The position numbers and the translations under genes were made by a program. A stretch of 64,000 bases of DNA. Source: Desulfolutivibrio sulfoxidireducens (lineage in GTDB: Bacteria > Desulfobacterota > Desulfovibrionia > Desulfovibrionales > Desulfovibrionaceae). The notes under the pieces were generated by a model that saw only the letters and a list, made by a program, of their open reading frames with translations, was not told the origin of the DNA and did not search any database. The first letter of the stretch is position 1, and every line of letters begins with the position of its first letter. Positions 12,030-21,141 of the stretch are shown piece after piece. Location of the stretch: contig NZ_CP045508.1 in the NCBI RefSeq assembly GCF_013376475.1, positions 1,981,501 to 2,045,500 of the forward strand, given 5' to 3'.

Positions 12030-13457
12030 TCAGCCCTTGACGCAGGCCAGCGGGCGCACCCGGGCGGTTTTCGAGGCCAGGCCGACATGGCGGGTGGTTT
12101 CCACGACGGCCTCGATATTTTTGTATGCCCCCGGGGCCTCCTCGGACAGTCCCCTGAAGTCGTGGACCCGGACGGCCACCCCCAGGCGGGCCATCTCCTC
12201 CATGACCGTTTGCGGCCGGAAGCGCTTGACGGCCTGCTTGCGGCTGAACTGGCGGCCCGCGCCATGGCAGGCTGAGCCGAAGGACAGATGTTCCGATGCG
12301 GCGGCCCCGGAAAGAATGTAGGAACAGGTCCCCATGCTGCCGCCAACGAGCACGGGTTGGCCCGCCTGGCCCAGCCAGGCGGGCAGGGCCGGATGTCCAG
12401 GACCGAAGGAGCGGGTCGCGCCCTTGCGGTGCACGAAAAGGGTTTGCGGCGTCTGGTCCACAAGATGGGTTTCCGCTTTGCATGTGTTGTGGGAGACGTC
12501 GTAGAGCAGGTCCAGGCGTGAGCCGGGGAACAGGTCCCCGAAGACCTCTCGGACCAAATGGGTAAGCACCTGGCGGTTGGCCAAGGCGGCGTTGATGCCC
12601 GCGCGCATGGCCCCCAGATACTGTCTTCCCAGGTCCGAGGCGATGGGCGCATGGGCCAGTTCCTGGTCCGGGAAGGACAGGCCCAGCCTGGCGGCGCGCT
12701 TGCGCATGCGGTCCAGGTAGTCCGTGCCGATCTGGTGCCCCAGACCCCTGGAGCCGCAATGGATGCTGACCAGCACCCGGCCCCGGGAGAGTCCGTATGT
12801 CCGCGCGGTTGTTTCGTCGAATATTTCATCCACCACTTGAACTTCCAGGTAGTGGTTGCCGGCCCCCAGCGTGCCGACCTGGTCCTCCTGGCGCTTTTTG
12901 GCCGCCTCGGAGACCATCTCGGGCAGGGCTCCGTCCATGCGGCCATGCTCTTCCATGTGCTCCAGATCGGCCTTCTCCCCGAACCCTCGGGAGACCGCCC
13001 AGACCGCGCCGCCTTCGAGCATGGCGTCCAGTTCCCTGGCGCCCAGGCGGATGCCGCCGGTGCTGCCCACCCCGGCCGGGATGCGGGAAAAAAGCGCGTC
13101 CGCCAAATGCTCGGCCATCGGCGCCACGTCCGTGGCCTCCAGGTTGGTGACCAGGGTGCGTACCCCGCAGGCGATGTCGAAGCCCACCCCGCCGGCCGAG
13201 ACCACGCCCTCGTCCGGGTCGAAGGCGGCCACCCCGCCGATGGGGAACCCGTAACCGGAATGGGCGTCGGGCATGGCCAGGCTGGCGGTGACGATGCCGG
13301 GCAGGGAGGCCACGTTTTTGACCTGGGTCAGGACCGTGTCCTCCATGTCCTCCAGCAGGCGCCTGTCCGCGAATATACGGCCCGGCACGCGCATGATCCC
13401 CTTGCGGGGGACCTCCCAGGCGTCGTCGGCGATGCGGGTGAGTTCGGAAATACGCAT
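12030..13457 (-). CDS. rtcB: RNA-splicing ligase RtcB
   Basis: A GTP- and Mn2+-dependent ligase that joins RNA 2',3'-cyclic phosphate or 3'-phosphate ends to 5'-hydroxyls. The 475-aa protein carries the metal-binding GVGFDIACGV and VGTLGAGNHYLE, plus SIHCGSRGLGHQ. The guanylylated histidine is in GSACHGAGR. The ATG at 13457 has only a poor ribosome site, but the N-terminus matches the family. It is the first gene of a probable two-gene operon with the hybrid kinase. That suggests RNA damage or stress control, which is an inference. Confidence 0.95.
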   Translation of the reverse strand: MRISELTRIADDAWEVPRKGIMRVPGRIFADRRLLEDMEDTVLTQVKNVASLPGIVTASLAMPDAHSGYGFPIGGVAAFDPDEGVVSAGGVGFDIACGVRTLVTNLEATDVAPMAEHLADALFSRIPAGVGSTGGIRLGARELDAMLEGGAVWAVSRGFGEKADLEHMEEHGRMDGALPEMVSEAAKKRQEDQVGTLGAGNHYLEVQVVDEIFDETTARTYGLSRGRVLVSIHCGSRGLGHQIGTDYLDRMRKRAARLGLSFPDQELAHAPIASDLGRQYLGAMRAGINAALANRQVLTHLVREVFGDLFPGSRLDLLYDVSHNTCKAETHLVDQTPQTLFVHRKGATRSFGPGHPALPAWLGQAGQPVLVGGSMGTCSYILSGAAASEHLSFGSACHGAGRQFSRKQAVKRFRPQTVMEEMARLGVAVRVHDFRGLSEEAPGAYKNIEAVVETTRHVGLASKTARVRPLACVKG

Positions 13458-13517
13458 GAAAAAACCGTCCAGGCGGCGGCAGGTTGGGCATTGCCCGGCA
13501 CGTCGCTATTCTCGCCA

Positions 13518-13548
13518 AGCATAGTTCACGCACGCGGATTTTTGTCAA
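13518..13548 (-). promoter_or_regulatory. Candidate sigma-70 promoter for rtcB-kinase operon
   Basis: Reading the minus strand, a perfect TTGACA is followed after 19 bases by TATGCT, about 60 bases before the rtcB start. The spacer is long, so this is tentative. The rest of the 338-base gap (13458-13795) holds nothing else that I recognise. Confidence 0.4.
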
Positions 13549-13795
13549 GGTATTCTTGGCGGGACGAGTTGCTCGACTATCAAATATAGACAAACTGAAT
13601 TCTTTGTATCCTGTAGAGAGAGGCGGAATCGGCTACCTGGAAACACCGTCGCGGCCGCACCTCCCGCCTTCCTTGATGGGGGGAGGCCAGGCCCTCGGCC
13701 CACGGAGATTCCGCACCAAGCCGGCCGAGGACGGGGACAATGGCCCAGACATCGGCCAGGGTCTCCTGGCGGGACGGCAAGGGAATGTGGGAAGT

Positions 13796-15055
13796 TCAGT
13801 TGTGCGGAAAGGCCGTCAGAATGGCGTCCACGGTCACGGCGTTGCCCAGGGGCGTGAAGTGGGTGTCCATGGGCCAGTACAGAGCGGCCGCGTCGGCACG
13901 ACCGACCAGAAGAGGTTCCATGTCCAGGACCGGGAATCCGGCCGCCTCGGCGGCGGATACGGCAAAGGCCGTCAGTTGGTTGAAGTTTTTGACCACAGTG
14001 GGGGCCTCTTTGGCGAAAAGCGAATTCGGGTCCAGGCGGGTAAAATCGATGCGCGGATAAAGGACCTGAAGCGCGGTGGGGATGACCACGAAGCGCACGT
14101 CCAGCGTCCTCTCGCGCGCCACCCGGGCCATCTCGGCGAAGACCGCCCGCAATTCCTCCTCCTGCTTGGGTCCGAACCAGCCCATGTTCACCACGGTGCG
14201 GTAGAAGGGGTGGAAGGCGAAAGGGGTGTCTTTCGATCCGCCGTCTTTGAGGAAGATCGGATAATAGCCCAGGGTGGAATCCTGTCCCGGTTGGGTCGTC
14301 TGGGCGTTCACGCCGGTGGCAAGCGTCCTGGTCTCTCGAAAAAATGCCGTCAAATTGCGGATGGACTCGATCCACAGGTGCCGGGCGTGTCCCACCATCT
14401 CGTCCATCTGGCGCTGCCGGTAGACGAGGATGTCCGCCGAGAGGTCGTTGCCCACGTACAAAAGGACGTACACGGTCTTTCCCAAAAATCGGTTTTGCGG
14501 CCCAAGCCCGTCCCCGGTCAGGGTTTCGAGCAGTCTGGCGTAGTGGGTCAGGCCGTAGCCGCCCTTGCAGGCGGCGTAGTCGGGCAGGCCGGTCTTTTTC
14601 TCGAAGAGGCGGTAGATGGTGTTGTCCGTGCCGGCTCCGGCCCCGTAGCAGAAGGAGTCGCCCAGAAAAAGGACCTGGGCCTGGGATGGGGAGGTGTCGT
14701 TCCACCAGCCCAGGGCGTCCACGGCCGAGAGTTCCACGCTGGGCGGGTTGTCCAGGGGCACGCCGTAGGCCCGGTAGGTGTCGTCCACACTGACCGTGGT
14801 CGCCGGCTTTCCGGGGGCGTTGACAAAACCCTTGAGCCAGGGCCGGTAGTCGGGATGTCGGAAGGCGGCGAAGACGCCGCGGGAATACAGGAGTTCCTTT
14901 TGGGTGGGGGTGAACACGGGAAGGTTTGCCCCGAAATGGTAGAGGAGAATGTCCGCCGTGACCAGGGTGACGTAGACGATGAGCCCGAAGACAACCAGGG
15001 AACGGATGATCTTTCGGGCCAGGGCAATGCCGGAATGGGAGGCGGGGGTGGTCAT
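13796..15055 (-). CDS. SGNH-hydrolase / AlgX-AlgJ-like membrane-anchored protein
   Basis: A 419-aa protein with one N-terminal membrane helix (about 14-36) and a periplasmic SGNH-type domain. The nucleophile block is FLGDSFCYGAG and the catalytic Asp-His block is MDTHFTPLGN near the C-terminus. That arrangement matches AlgJ/AlgX-like polysaccharide O-acetyltransferases and other SGNH enzymes. The true substrate is unknown and no alginate-type genes lie nearby. No strong ribosome site precedes the ATG. The gene is followed on the same strand by the gap before rtcB. Confidence 0.75.
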   Translation of the reverse strand: MTTPASHSGIALARKIIRSLVVFGLIVYVTLVTADILLYHFGANLPVFTPTQKELLYSRGVFAAFRHPDYRPWLKGFVNAPGKPATTVSVDDTYRAYGVPLDNPPSVELSAVDALGWWNDTSPSQAQVLFLGDSFCYGAGAGTDNTIYRLFEKKTGLPDYAACKGGYGLTHYARLLETLTGDGLGPQNRFLGKTVYVLLYVGNDLSADILVYRQRQMDEMVGHARHLWIESIRNLTAFFRETRTLATGVNAQTTQPGQDSTLGYYPIFLKDGGSKDTPFAFHPFYRTVVNMGWFGPKQEEELRAVFAEMARVARERTLDVRFVVIPTALQVLYPRIDFTRLDPNSLFAKEAPTVVKNFNQLTAFAVSAAEAAGFPVLDMEPLLVGRADAAALYWPMDTHFTPLGNAVTVDAILTAFPHN

Positions 15056-15118
15056 GGAGGGCGTCTTTGCCGTGTCCGGCGCGCCGCATGGTTCACGCGG
15101 CGCGCCGGGGGCCGGGAC

Positions 15119-15550
15119 TTACATGCTGTAGAGCTTTTCGCCGGGGATGATGGTGATGCCGTTTTGCCTGAGCACCTCGATGGCCTGGTCGGTGCGGTCG
15201 AAGCGGAAGATGATGGTGGCCGCCTTGCTGCTTTGCTGGACGAAGGCGTACATGTATTCCACATTGATGCCGTGGGCGCTGAGCATCTTCAGGATGGAGT
15301 GCAGCCCGCCCGGAGTGTCCGGAACCTCGACGGCCACCACGGCGTTGCGGCCCACGGTGAAACCGCCGTCCTTGAGGGTCTTTTTGGCCTTTTCATGGTC
15401 GCTGACGATCAGGCGCAGGATGCCGAAATCCGAGGTGTCGGCCAGAGACAGGGCCCGGATGTTGATGTCCGCCTCGGCCAGCAGTCTGGCGACCTCCTCC
15501 AGGCGGCCGGCGCGGTTCTCCAAAAAGATGGAAATCTGTTCGGCTTTCAT
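15119..15550 (-). CDS. Tandem ACT-domain protein
   Basis: A 143-aa protein made of two ACT domains: residues 1-70 ([19 protein letters not shown]) and about 72-140 ([17 protein letters not shown]). ACT domains bind amino acids as small regulatory modules. The gene has a strong AAGGGGGAAG site and follows a CoA-ligase gene on the same strand by 48 bases. Pairing of such ACT proteins with phenylacetate/aryl-acetate CoA ligases is common in anaerobes. A role in sensing aromatic amino acids for this ligase is plausible but inferred. Confidence 0.88.
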   Translation of the reverse strand: MKAEQISIFLENRAGRLEEVARLLAEADINIRALSLADTSDFGILRLIVSDHEKAKKTLKDGGFTVGRNAVVAVEVPDTPGGLHSILKMLSAHGINVEYMYAFVQQSSKAATIIFRFDRTDQAIEVLRQNGITIIPGEKLYSM

Positions 15551-15598
15551 TCTGTCTTCCCCCTTGGTCGCATCGGGTGATCACACCCGGTTTGCCGC

Positions 15599-16909
15599 CT
15601 ATCCCTGAGACAGGTGACGCATGTCCACGATGCGCTTGGCCTTGCCTTCGGAACGCTGGATGGAGCGCGGCTCCACGAGTTTCACCGTGGCCGTGACCCC
15701 CAGGAACTCCTTGATATGCTTTTGTATCTTGCCGCCGAGGCGTTGTAAATTCTTGATTTCGTCCGAGAAGAGCTTTTCGTCCACCTCCACCTGCACCTCC
15801 AGGGTGTCCAGGTTGCCCTCGCGCTTGACCAGAAGCTGGTAATGCGGGGTCAGTCCCTGGGTCTCGATCAGGATGCTCTCGATCTGGGAGGGGAAGACGT
15901 TGACTCCCCGGATGATCAGCATGTCGTCGCTACGGCCCATGACCCGGTGCATGCGGGCGAAGGTCCGGCCGCAACGGCAGGGCGTCAGGTTGAGGCTGGT
16001 GATGTCCCGGGTGCGGTAGCGGATCAGCGGCTGGGCCTCCTTGCACAGGGTGGTGATGACCAGTTCGCCGGTCTCGCCCGGGGGCAGGGGCTCCTTGGTC
16101 ACCGGATCGATGATTTCCAAAAGGAAATGATCTTCCTGAAGGTGCGCCCCGGCCTGGGCCTCGATGCATTCGATGCCCACTCCCGGCCCCATGATCTCCG
16201 AGAGGCCGTAGATGTCGATGGCCTTGATGCCGAGCTTGGTCTCGATGTCCCGGCGCATCTCCTCGGTCCACGGTTCGGCCCCGAAGACGCCGATGCGCAG
16301 CGGCAGATTTTTGATGTCGATGCCGGATTCCAGGGCGGTTTCGTACAGGAACAGGCTATAGGACGGGGTACAGCAGATGACCGTGGCCCCGAAGTCGCGC
16401 AGAAGCACCACCTGGCGCTTGGTGCCGCCGCCGGAGACGGGTATGGTGGTCGCGCCCAGGCGTTCGGCCCCGTAATGGGCCCCAAGCCCCCCGGTGAACA
16501 GGCCGTAGCCGTAGGCCACGTGGATGATGTCCTGGCGGGTGGCCCCGGCGGCCACCAGGGACCGGGCCATGAGCGTGGCCCAGTTCTCCACGTCGCGCCT
16601 GGTGTAGCCGGATACCGTGGCCTTGCCCGTGGTGCCCGAAGAGGCGTGGATGCGCACCACGTTGTCCTTGGGCACGGCGAAAAGTCCGAACGGATAATGG
16701 TTGCGCAGATCCTGTTTCTCGGTGAAGGGCAGGTACCTGAGGTCGGCCAGGCTTTGGATGTCCGTGGGCTTGACCCCGGCCGCGTCAAAGGCTTTGCGAT
16801 AGAAAGACACGTTGGCGTAAACCCGGTCCACCAGGCCCTTCAGGCGTCGAAGTTGCAGCGCCTCCAACTCTTCCCTGGGCAATGTCTCCATGTCGTCGTC
16901 GAAAATCAT
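15599..16909 (-). CDS. paaK: Phenylacetate-CoA ligase-type acyl-CoA synthetase
   Basis: A 436-aa AMP-forming ligase that activates an aryl acetate (phenylacetate or indoleacetate) to its CoA thioester. The P-loop-like AMP motif is [12 protein letters not shown], with the adenylation motifs [10 protein letters not shown] and RYRTRD. The C-terminal hinge region has [16 protein letters not shown]. The length is typical of PaaK. In anaerobes such enzymes often act at the end of aromatic amino-acid fermentation; no indolepyruvate oxidoreductase is in view, so the substrate is open. The start has GGAGAC upstream. The ACT protein follows. Confidence 0.88.
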   Translation of the reverse strand: MIFDDDMETLPREELEALQLRRLKGLVDRVYANVSFYRKAFDAAGVKPTDIQSLADLRYLPFTEKQDLRNHYPFGLFAVPKDNVVRIHASSGTTGKATVSGYTRRDVENWATLMARSLVAAGATRQDIIHVAYGYGLFTGGLGAHYGAERLGATTIPVSGGGTKRQVVLLRDFGATVICCTPSYSLFLYETALESGIDIKNLPLRIGVFGAEPWTEEMRRDIETKLGIKAIDIYGLSEIMGPGVGIECIEAQAGAHLQEDHFLLEIIDPVTKEPLPPGETGELVITTLCKEAQPLIRYRTRDITSLNLTPCRCGRTFARMHRVMGRSDDMLIIRGVNVFPSQIESILIETQGLTPHYQLLVKREGNLDTLEVQVEVDEKLFSDEIKNLQRLGGKIQKHIKEFLGVTATVKLVEPRSIQRSEGKAKRIVDMRHLSQG

Positions 16910-17141
16910 GGGCTTGTCTCCTTGCGAATGAAACCGTAGCCGGAATCGGTCCTACCTGCCCGAACTGGCGAGCCCGCGTCAAGACGGGGACGGAAAAAAA
17001 CAGGCAGGTTTCCATGGCCAAACGCCCTTGCCTGCTGGCCGCATCACCAGGGATTTGCAGGATCGCCGCAAATCCGGTACATCTTCCTTGTTTTCCTCGC
17101 CACATCATTTTGGAACATGCGGCCTCGGGGTGCCGCCACAC

Positions 17142-17570
17142 ATGCCCACGGATACCCAAGACAAAAAGCCCAACCGGGCGCGAAAGAAAAAAATTCTTCT
17201 GACGACCGTGCAAAAGGCGGTTCTGGTGGCCGGGTGGCTTCGCGAGAAAAAGGGCCGGGAAATCGTGGCCCTGGACGTGACGGGCCTAAGCCCCATCTGC
17301 GAGGCCATGGTGGCCGTCTCCGCCGCCAGCGCCCGCCAGGCCAAGGCCCTGGCCGATCATGTCCTGGCCATGTGCGCCGAAAGGGGCATCCCGTATCTGG
17401 GCATGGAGGGCTACCGCCATGGCCAGTGGGTTCTCGTGGACTTAAACGACGTGCTTGTTCATGTGTTTCTTGAGGAACTGCGGGGGTTCTACAATATCGA
17501 GGGCCTGTGGTCCGAGGCCAGGCCCATCCCCCTGCCTCCGGTCGAAGATGCGGTCAAGGAGCCCGAATGA
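17142..17570 (+). CDS. rsfS: Ribosomal silencing factor RsfS
   Basis: A 142-aa RsfS/Iojap/YbeB protein that binds ribosomal protein uL14 and blocks subunit joining when nutrients are low. The family core is visible: ALDVTGLSPICEAM, VSAASARQAKALAD, GYRHGQWVLVDLNDVLVHVF and FYNIEGLW. A basic extension (KKPNRARKKK) precedes it. The start at 17142 is chosen because resemblance begins after it, though no clear ribosome site is visible and an in-frame start at 17028 cannot be fully excluded. The stop overlaps gpmI (ATGA). Confidence 0.92.
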   Translation: MPTDTQDKKPNRARKKKILLTTVQKAVLVAGWLREKKGREIVALDVTGLSPICEAMVAVSAASARQAKALADHVLAMCAERGIPYLGMEGYRHGQWVLVDLNDVLVHVFLEELRGFYNIEGLWSEARPIPLPPVEDAVKEPE

Positions 17571-19105
17571 GCCCCGGGCCGCTGGTCCTGCTCATCCTCG
17601 ACGGCTGGGGCCTGGCCCCGGCCGGTCCGGGAAACGCCATCGCCCTGGCCGATACCCCGAACTTCGACCGTCTGCGGCGGGAATTTCCCCAGACCCGATT
17701 GCGCTGTTCGGGCCGGGCCGTGGGCCTGCCCGAGGGCTTCATGGGCAATTCCGAGGTGGGGCACATGAATATCGGCGCGGGTCGCGTGGTCTACCAGGAC
17801 ATGACCCGCATCGACATGGCCGTGGAGAACGGCTCCCTGGCCGCCAATCCGGCCCTGACGGAACTGGCCGGAAAGGTGAAACGAAGCGGCGGCCGGCTCC
17901 ATTTCATGGGCCTGGTCTCGGACGGCGGGGTGCACAGCCACATGAGCCACTTAAAGGCCCTGCTGGCGGCTGTGGCCCTTCTCGGGCCGCCCGTGCTGGT
18001 GCACGCCTTCCTGGACGGCCGGGACACCCCGCCCGCCTCCGGCCAGGGATTCGTGCGCGATCTGGCGGCTTATTTACGGGAGAACGACCGCGGCGAGATC
18101 GCCACCATCACCGGCCGGTTTTACGCCATGGACCGGGACAAGCGCTGGGACCGGGTGGCCCGGGCCTATGCCGGCCTGACTCTGGGGCGGGGCGCGATCG
18201 TGACCGATCCCGAGGCCGCCGTGGCCCAGGCCTACGCCGCAGGCGAGACGGACGAGTTTGTTTCGCCGCGCATTCTGGTTGACCCCACGGGCGAGCCCGT
18301 GGGCCGCATCCGCGACGGCGACGGCGTGTTTTTTTTCAATTTCCGGGCGGATCGGGCCCGGGAGATCACCATGGCCTTCATCCGGCCCGATTTCGACGGG
18401 TTCGCCCGCGAGGCGGTCCCGACCCTGGCCGGGTTCGCGTCCATGACCGAATACGACGCCTCCTTCGGCATTCCGGTGGCCTTTGCCCCGGAGAGCTATT
18501 CGGGCGTCCTGGGCGAGGTGTTTTCCGGGGCTGGTCGTGAGCAGTTGCGGCTGGCCGAGACGGAAAAATACGCCCATGTGACCTATTTTTTCAATTGCGG
18601 CCGGGAGGACCCGTTCCCCGGAGAGAACCGCATCCTGATCCCGTCCCCGCGCGAGGTCGCGACCTACGACCTCAAGCCCGAAATGAGCGCCAGGGAGGTC
18701 ACCGAGACCTTTTTGCGGGAGTGGAAAAAAGGCTATGGCCTGTATGTGGTCAACCTGGCCAACCCGGACATGGTGGGGCACACCGGGGACCTGGCCGCCG
18801 CCGTCACCGCCTGCGGCGTGGTGGATCAATGCGCCGGGCGCATGGTCGAGGCCGTCCTGTCCTCGGGGGGACGCCTGTGCCTGACCGCGGACCATGGCAA
18901 CGCCGAGGAGATGGTCGACGCCTCGGGCGGCAAAATGACCGCCCATACCTTAAACGAGGTGCCGTTTGTCCTGGTCGATCCGTCCCGGCGCGGGGCCTGC
19001 TTGTCGCCCGGGGTGCTCGGGGACATCGCGCCGACCCTGCTTGAACTTGCCGGCCTGGACAAACCCGTTCAAATGACCGGAAAAAGCCTTCTTGCGACGT
19101 CCTGA
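17567..19105 (+). CDS. gpmI: 2,3-bisphosphoglycerate-independent phosphoglycerate mutase
   Basis: A glycolytic enzyme that interconverts 3- and 2-phosphoglycerate and needs Mn2+. The 512-aa length is normal. Metal and catalytic residues are in LLILDGWG (Asp) and MGNSEVGHMNIGAGR (the phosphoserine). Substrate motifs HAFLDGRDTPP and FNFRADRARE follow, and C-terminal metal ligands are in NPDMVGHTGD and TADHGNAEEM. The ATG overlaps the rsfS stop by four bases, so expression is probably coupled. Confidence 0.96.
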   Translation: MSPGPLVLLILDGWGLAPAGPGNAIALADTPNFDRLRREFPQTRLRCSGRAVGLPEGFMGNSEVGHMNIGAGRVVYQDMTRIDMAVENGSLAANPALTELAGKVKRSGGRLHFMGLVSDGGVHSHMSHLKALLAAVALLGPPVLVHAFLDGRDTPPASGQGFVRDLAAYLRENDRGEIATITGRFYAMDRDKRWDRVARAYAGLTLGRGAIVTDPEAAVAQAYAAGETDEFVSPRILVDPTGEPVGRIRDGDGVFFFNFRADRAREITMAFIRPDFDGFAREAVPTLAGFASMTEYDASFGIPVAFAPESYSGVLGEVFSGAGREQLRLAETEKYAHVTYFFNCGREDPFPGENRILIPSPREVATYDLKPEMSAREVTETFLREWKKGYGLYVVNLANPDMVGHTGDLAAAVTACGVVDQCAGRMVEAVLSSGGRLCLTADHGNAEEMVDASGGKMTAHTLNEVPFVLVDPSRRGACLSPGVLGDIAPTLLELAGLDKPVQMTGKSLLATS

Positions 19106-19123
19106 AGGCACGGAGTCTCGCCC

Positions 19124-19363
19124 ATGCCCGCCAAAAAGCCCCTGACGCCGGTCAAGCCGTCCGGGATGGAACTGGTCTTTTTGTATCCCTGTCCGTTTTG
19201 CGGCCAGACCGTGCCCATGGCCTCGCCGGCCAAACCGGTCCTGGCCCAGTGCGGCAACTGCCGCGGCAGGTTTCCCATAGTGCCTGTGGACGAGCGCACG
19301 GTGAATTTCGTCAAGCTTATGACCGCATGCGGCAAGGCCGCCGTGGACCCGGATTTCGTCTAG
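19124..19363 (+). CDS. Small zinc-ribbon protein
   Basis: A 79-aa protein with two CxxC knuckles, CPFC and CGNC, 20-some residues apart, typical of a single zinc ribbon. The N-terminus is lysine-rich. It lies 18 bases after gpmI on the same strand and is probably in the same operon. It may bind nucleic acid or protein; no specific function is supported. Gene-like codon use and position argue it is real. Confidence 0.7.
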   Translation: MPAKKPLTPVKPSGMELVFLYPCPFCGQTVPMASPAKPVLAQCGNCRGRFPIVPVDERTVNFVKLMTACGKAAVDPDFV

Positions 19364-19494
19364 AGCCGTGTTTGTAACGATGGAGGAGCGTCCTTGCGGT
19401 AGGCGTCGGCATTCCTGGATTTTTTTGCCGCGGCTTGTGGAGAGCCGATGGCCTCCGCCGCCACATCCTTTGTTGCCAAAGCCCCCGGGACGTT

Positions 19495-20394
19495 TCATCG
19501 CCCCAACAGTTCCATGTAGTCCAGTTCCATTTCGATCATTTCCCCATCCCCCTGGCGCAGCCATTCGGCAAGCCAGCCCAGCCGGCCGGCGATGACCGCC
19601 GGGCGCAGCCAGCGCGGATTGTCCGCGCCCAGGACGCCCCGATCGCGCAAGACCCCGATCATGGCCGCCCCCGCCCCCTTTTGGAAGGTGACCGGGTCCT
19701 CGATGCCCATGCAGCCCAGGGCCGTGGCCGCGTCGTAAAGCTCGTGTTTGCGGCCGGAAAATTCCCAGTCGATGACCGAGGCCGGGGAATATCCGTCCCA
19801 TACGACGTTAAGCGGGTGCAGGTCGCCGTGGCACAGGGCCCGGGGAAGCAGGGGTTCGGCGTCGAGGAACTCCCGAATGCCCCGGACGCACCCGGCGAGT
19901 CGGGCGTGGACGGCCGGGTTCGAGGTTTCCAGGGCGCGAAGAAGGTCCGCGGCGTACCCGGTAAGACTGAAGTCGGGCAGGTCGTGGGGCAGGGCGGCCC
20001 TGGCCGCGCATTCGCGCATGTCGGCCAGGAAATGGCCCAGTTCCCGGCCCGGCTCCTCGCGTCGCGCATACTCCGGGCGAGGCAGGGGGGCGCCGGCCAC
20101 ATACCGCGACAATTGTCCGTGCACCGAACCCTCCGAGACCACGAACCCGCCGTCGCGAGCAGGCAGGCAGTCCCATGCCCGGGCAAGGCCGGCCGCGCGC
20201 AGGGCGGTGGTGAGCGCGGCCATGCGGCGTCGGGCGGGGACCTGGGCCGGGGCCAGGAGCTCCAGGACGTACAGGACGCCGGCCTCATCCTCCACCACCC
20301 GGCGGGACAGGCACCGCTCCGGGCTTCCGGGGATGGGGATGTCCGGCCTTTCGCGGCGAAACGCAAGGCCCCACGGCCACAGCGGATTGTTCAT
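19495..20394 (-). CDS. APH-type phosphotransferase / kinase-like protein
   Basis: A 299-aa member of the aminoglycoside phosphotransferase/choline kinase fold. The catalytic loop is ALCHGDLHPLNVVWDG and the metal-binding Asp follows in VIDWEFSG. An N-terminal lobe with CLSRRVVEDEAGVLYVLEL fits the ATP site. The substrate is unknown: sugars, homoserine or antibiotics are all possible. The frame remains open upstream through the tmRNA gene, but that part is non-coding RNA, so the start at 20394 is chosen. It is divergent from ssrA. Confidence 0.82.
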   Translation of the reverse strand: MNNPLWPWGLAFRRERPDIPIPGSPERCLSRRVVEDEAGVLYVLELLAPAQVPARRRMAALTTALRAAGLARAWDCLPARDGGFVVSEGSVHGQLSRYVAGAPLPRPEYARREEPGRELGHFLADMRECAARAALPHDLPDFSLTGYAADLLRALETSNPAVHARLAGCVRGIREFLDAEPLLPRALCHGDLHPLNVVWDGYSPASVIDWEFSGRKHELYDAATALGCMGIEDPVTFQKGAGAAMIGVLRDRGVLGADNPRWLRPAVIAGRLGWLAEWLRQGDGEMIEMELDYMELLGR

Positions 20395-20576
20395 GCGGGC
20401 ATGCTCCCTGGCAGGTCGATTCGCGGCCGTGGGCCAAAAGTCCGATGACGGCGCGGGATCGGCCGAGGATACCCGGGGCGGGCGCGGTTCGCAACGCGGC
20501 GTCCGACCGGGACGGTGGTCCCCCGGTTTGGTTTGGGGAGGGGGTCGCGGCGACGCGCAAAATAACGTGAAGCCCC

Positions 20577-20607
20577 TTGCTTGCCGCGAGTTCGGCATTA
20601 GTATAAA
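20577..20607 (+). promoter_or_regulatory. Candidate promoter of ssrA
   Basis: TATAAA at 20602-20607 lies 12 bases before the mature tmRNA 5' end. A TTGC-containing -35-like stretch (20577-20586) lies 15-19 bases upstream of it. Confidence 0.5.
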
Positions 20608-20619
20608 GAGGTCACGTTT

Positions 20620-20977
20620 GGGGGCGCCCCGGTTTCGACGGGGATGAAGATGCCCAGGTTGCAGGCCGAGGTGCCGCGAGGCCTCGTAAAACACGCGGCA
20701 ACCGGTATAATTGCCAACGACTACGACTACGCCCTGGCTGCTTAAAGACAGCCAGCGTCCCTTTGGCCGACGCCTGATACGCTGAAGTAGGACGCCAACC
20801 CCCATCAGGCTGGCGAATGCCCGTGTCCGCCGGGGCAGACGCGAGACGCAGGTGGACTGGTCCCCTTCCGCCCGGCCGGAAGGCGTGTCGGGGACAAGAA
20901 CAAATCCCGGTCTAAGCCTGTAGACGCCTGGACAAACACGTTCTCGGACGGGGGTTCGACTCCCCCCGCCTCCACCA
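20620..20977 (+). ncRNA. ssrA: Transfer-messenger RNA (tmRNA)
   Basis: A 358-nt tmRNA that rescues stalled ribosomes. The tRNA-like ends are clear: 5' GGGGGCG pairs with 3' CGCCTCC with one G-U pair, followed by A-CCA. The 5' region has GGTTTCGACGGGG, and the T arm is GGGGGTTCGACTCCCCC. The tag reading frame starts at GCC 20713 and encodes ANDYDYALAA, then TAA at 20743-20745. Its 3' end is a classic integration site for mobile islands, and an integrase arm domain lies 165 bases downstream. Confidence 0.97.
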
Positions 20978-20991
20978 ACCAACAATTTCAA

Positions 20992-21035
20992 CAAGTCCCG
21001 CAAGGTCCCAAAAGCCTTGCGGGACTTGGCTTTTT
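20992..21035 (+). terminator. Rho-independent terminator of ssrA
   Basis: A 14-bp perfect stem (CAAGTCCCGCAAGG / CCTTGCGGGACTTG, 9-nt loop) is followed by GCTTTTTG. It begins 15 bases after the tmRNA CCA end. Confidence 0.88.
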
Positions 21036-21141
21036 GTGTCGCAAGGCGCCCCGTGGAATCCCGCAAAGTCTATTGACAGCCCGCGCATGTCGGGGGCAAA
21101 AATGGGGCAAAATTGAACGGTGAGGCCCAAGAGGTGGAATT

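Noticed and set aside
13484-15580. A 698-codon plus-strand frame
   Set aside because: It lies opposite the SGNH and ACT genes. The minus-strand products have clear domain motifs.
20395-21066. N-terminal extension of the APH-type gene
   Set aside because: The extension would run through the tmRNA gene and its terminator. The protein family begins at the ATG at 20394.
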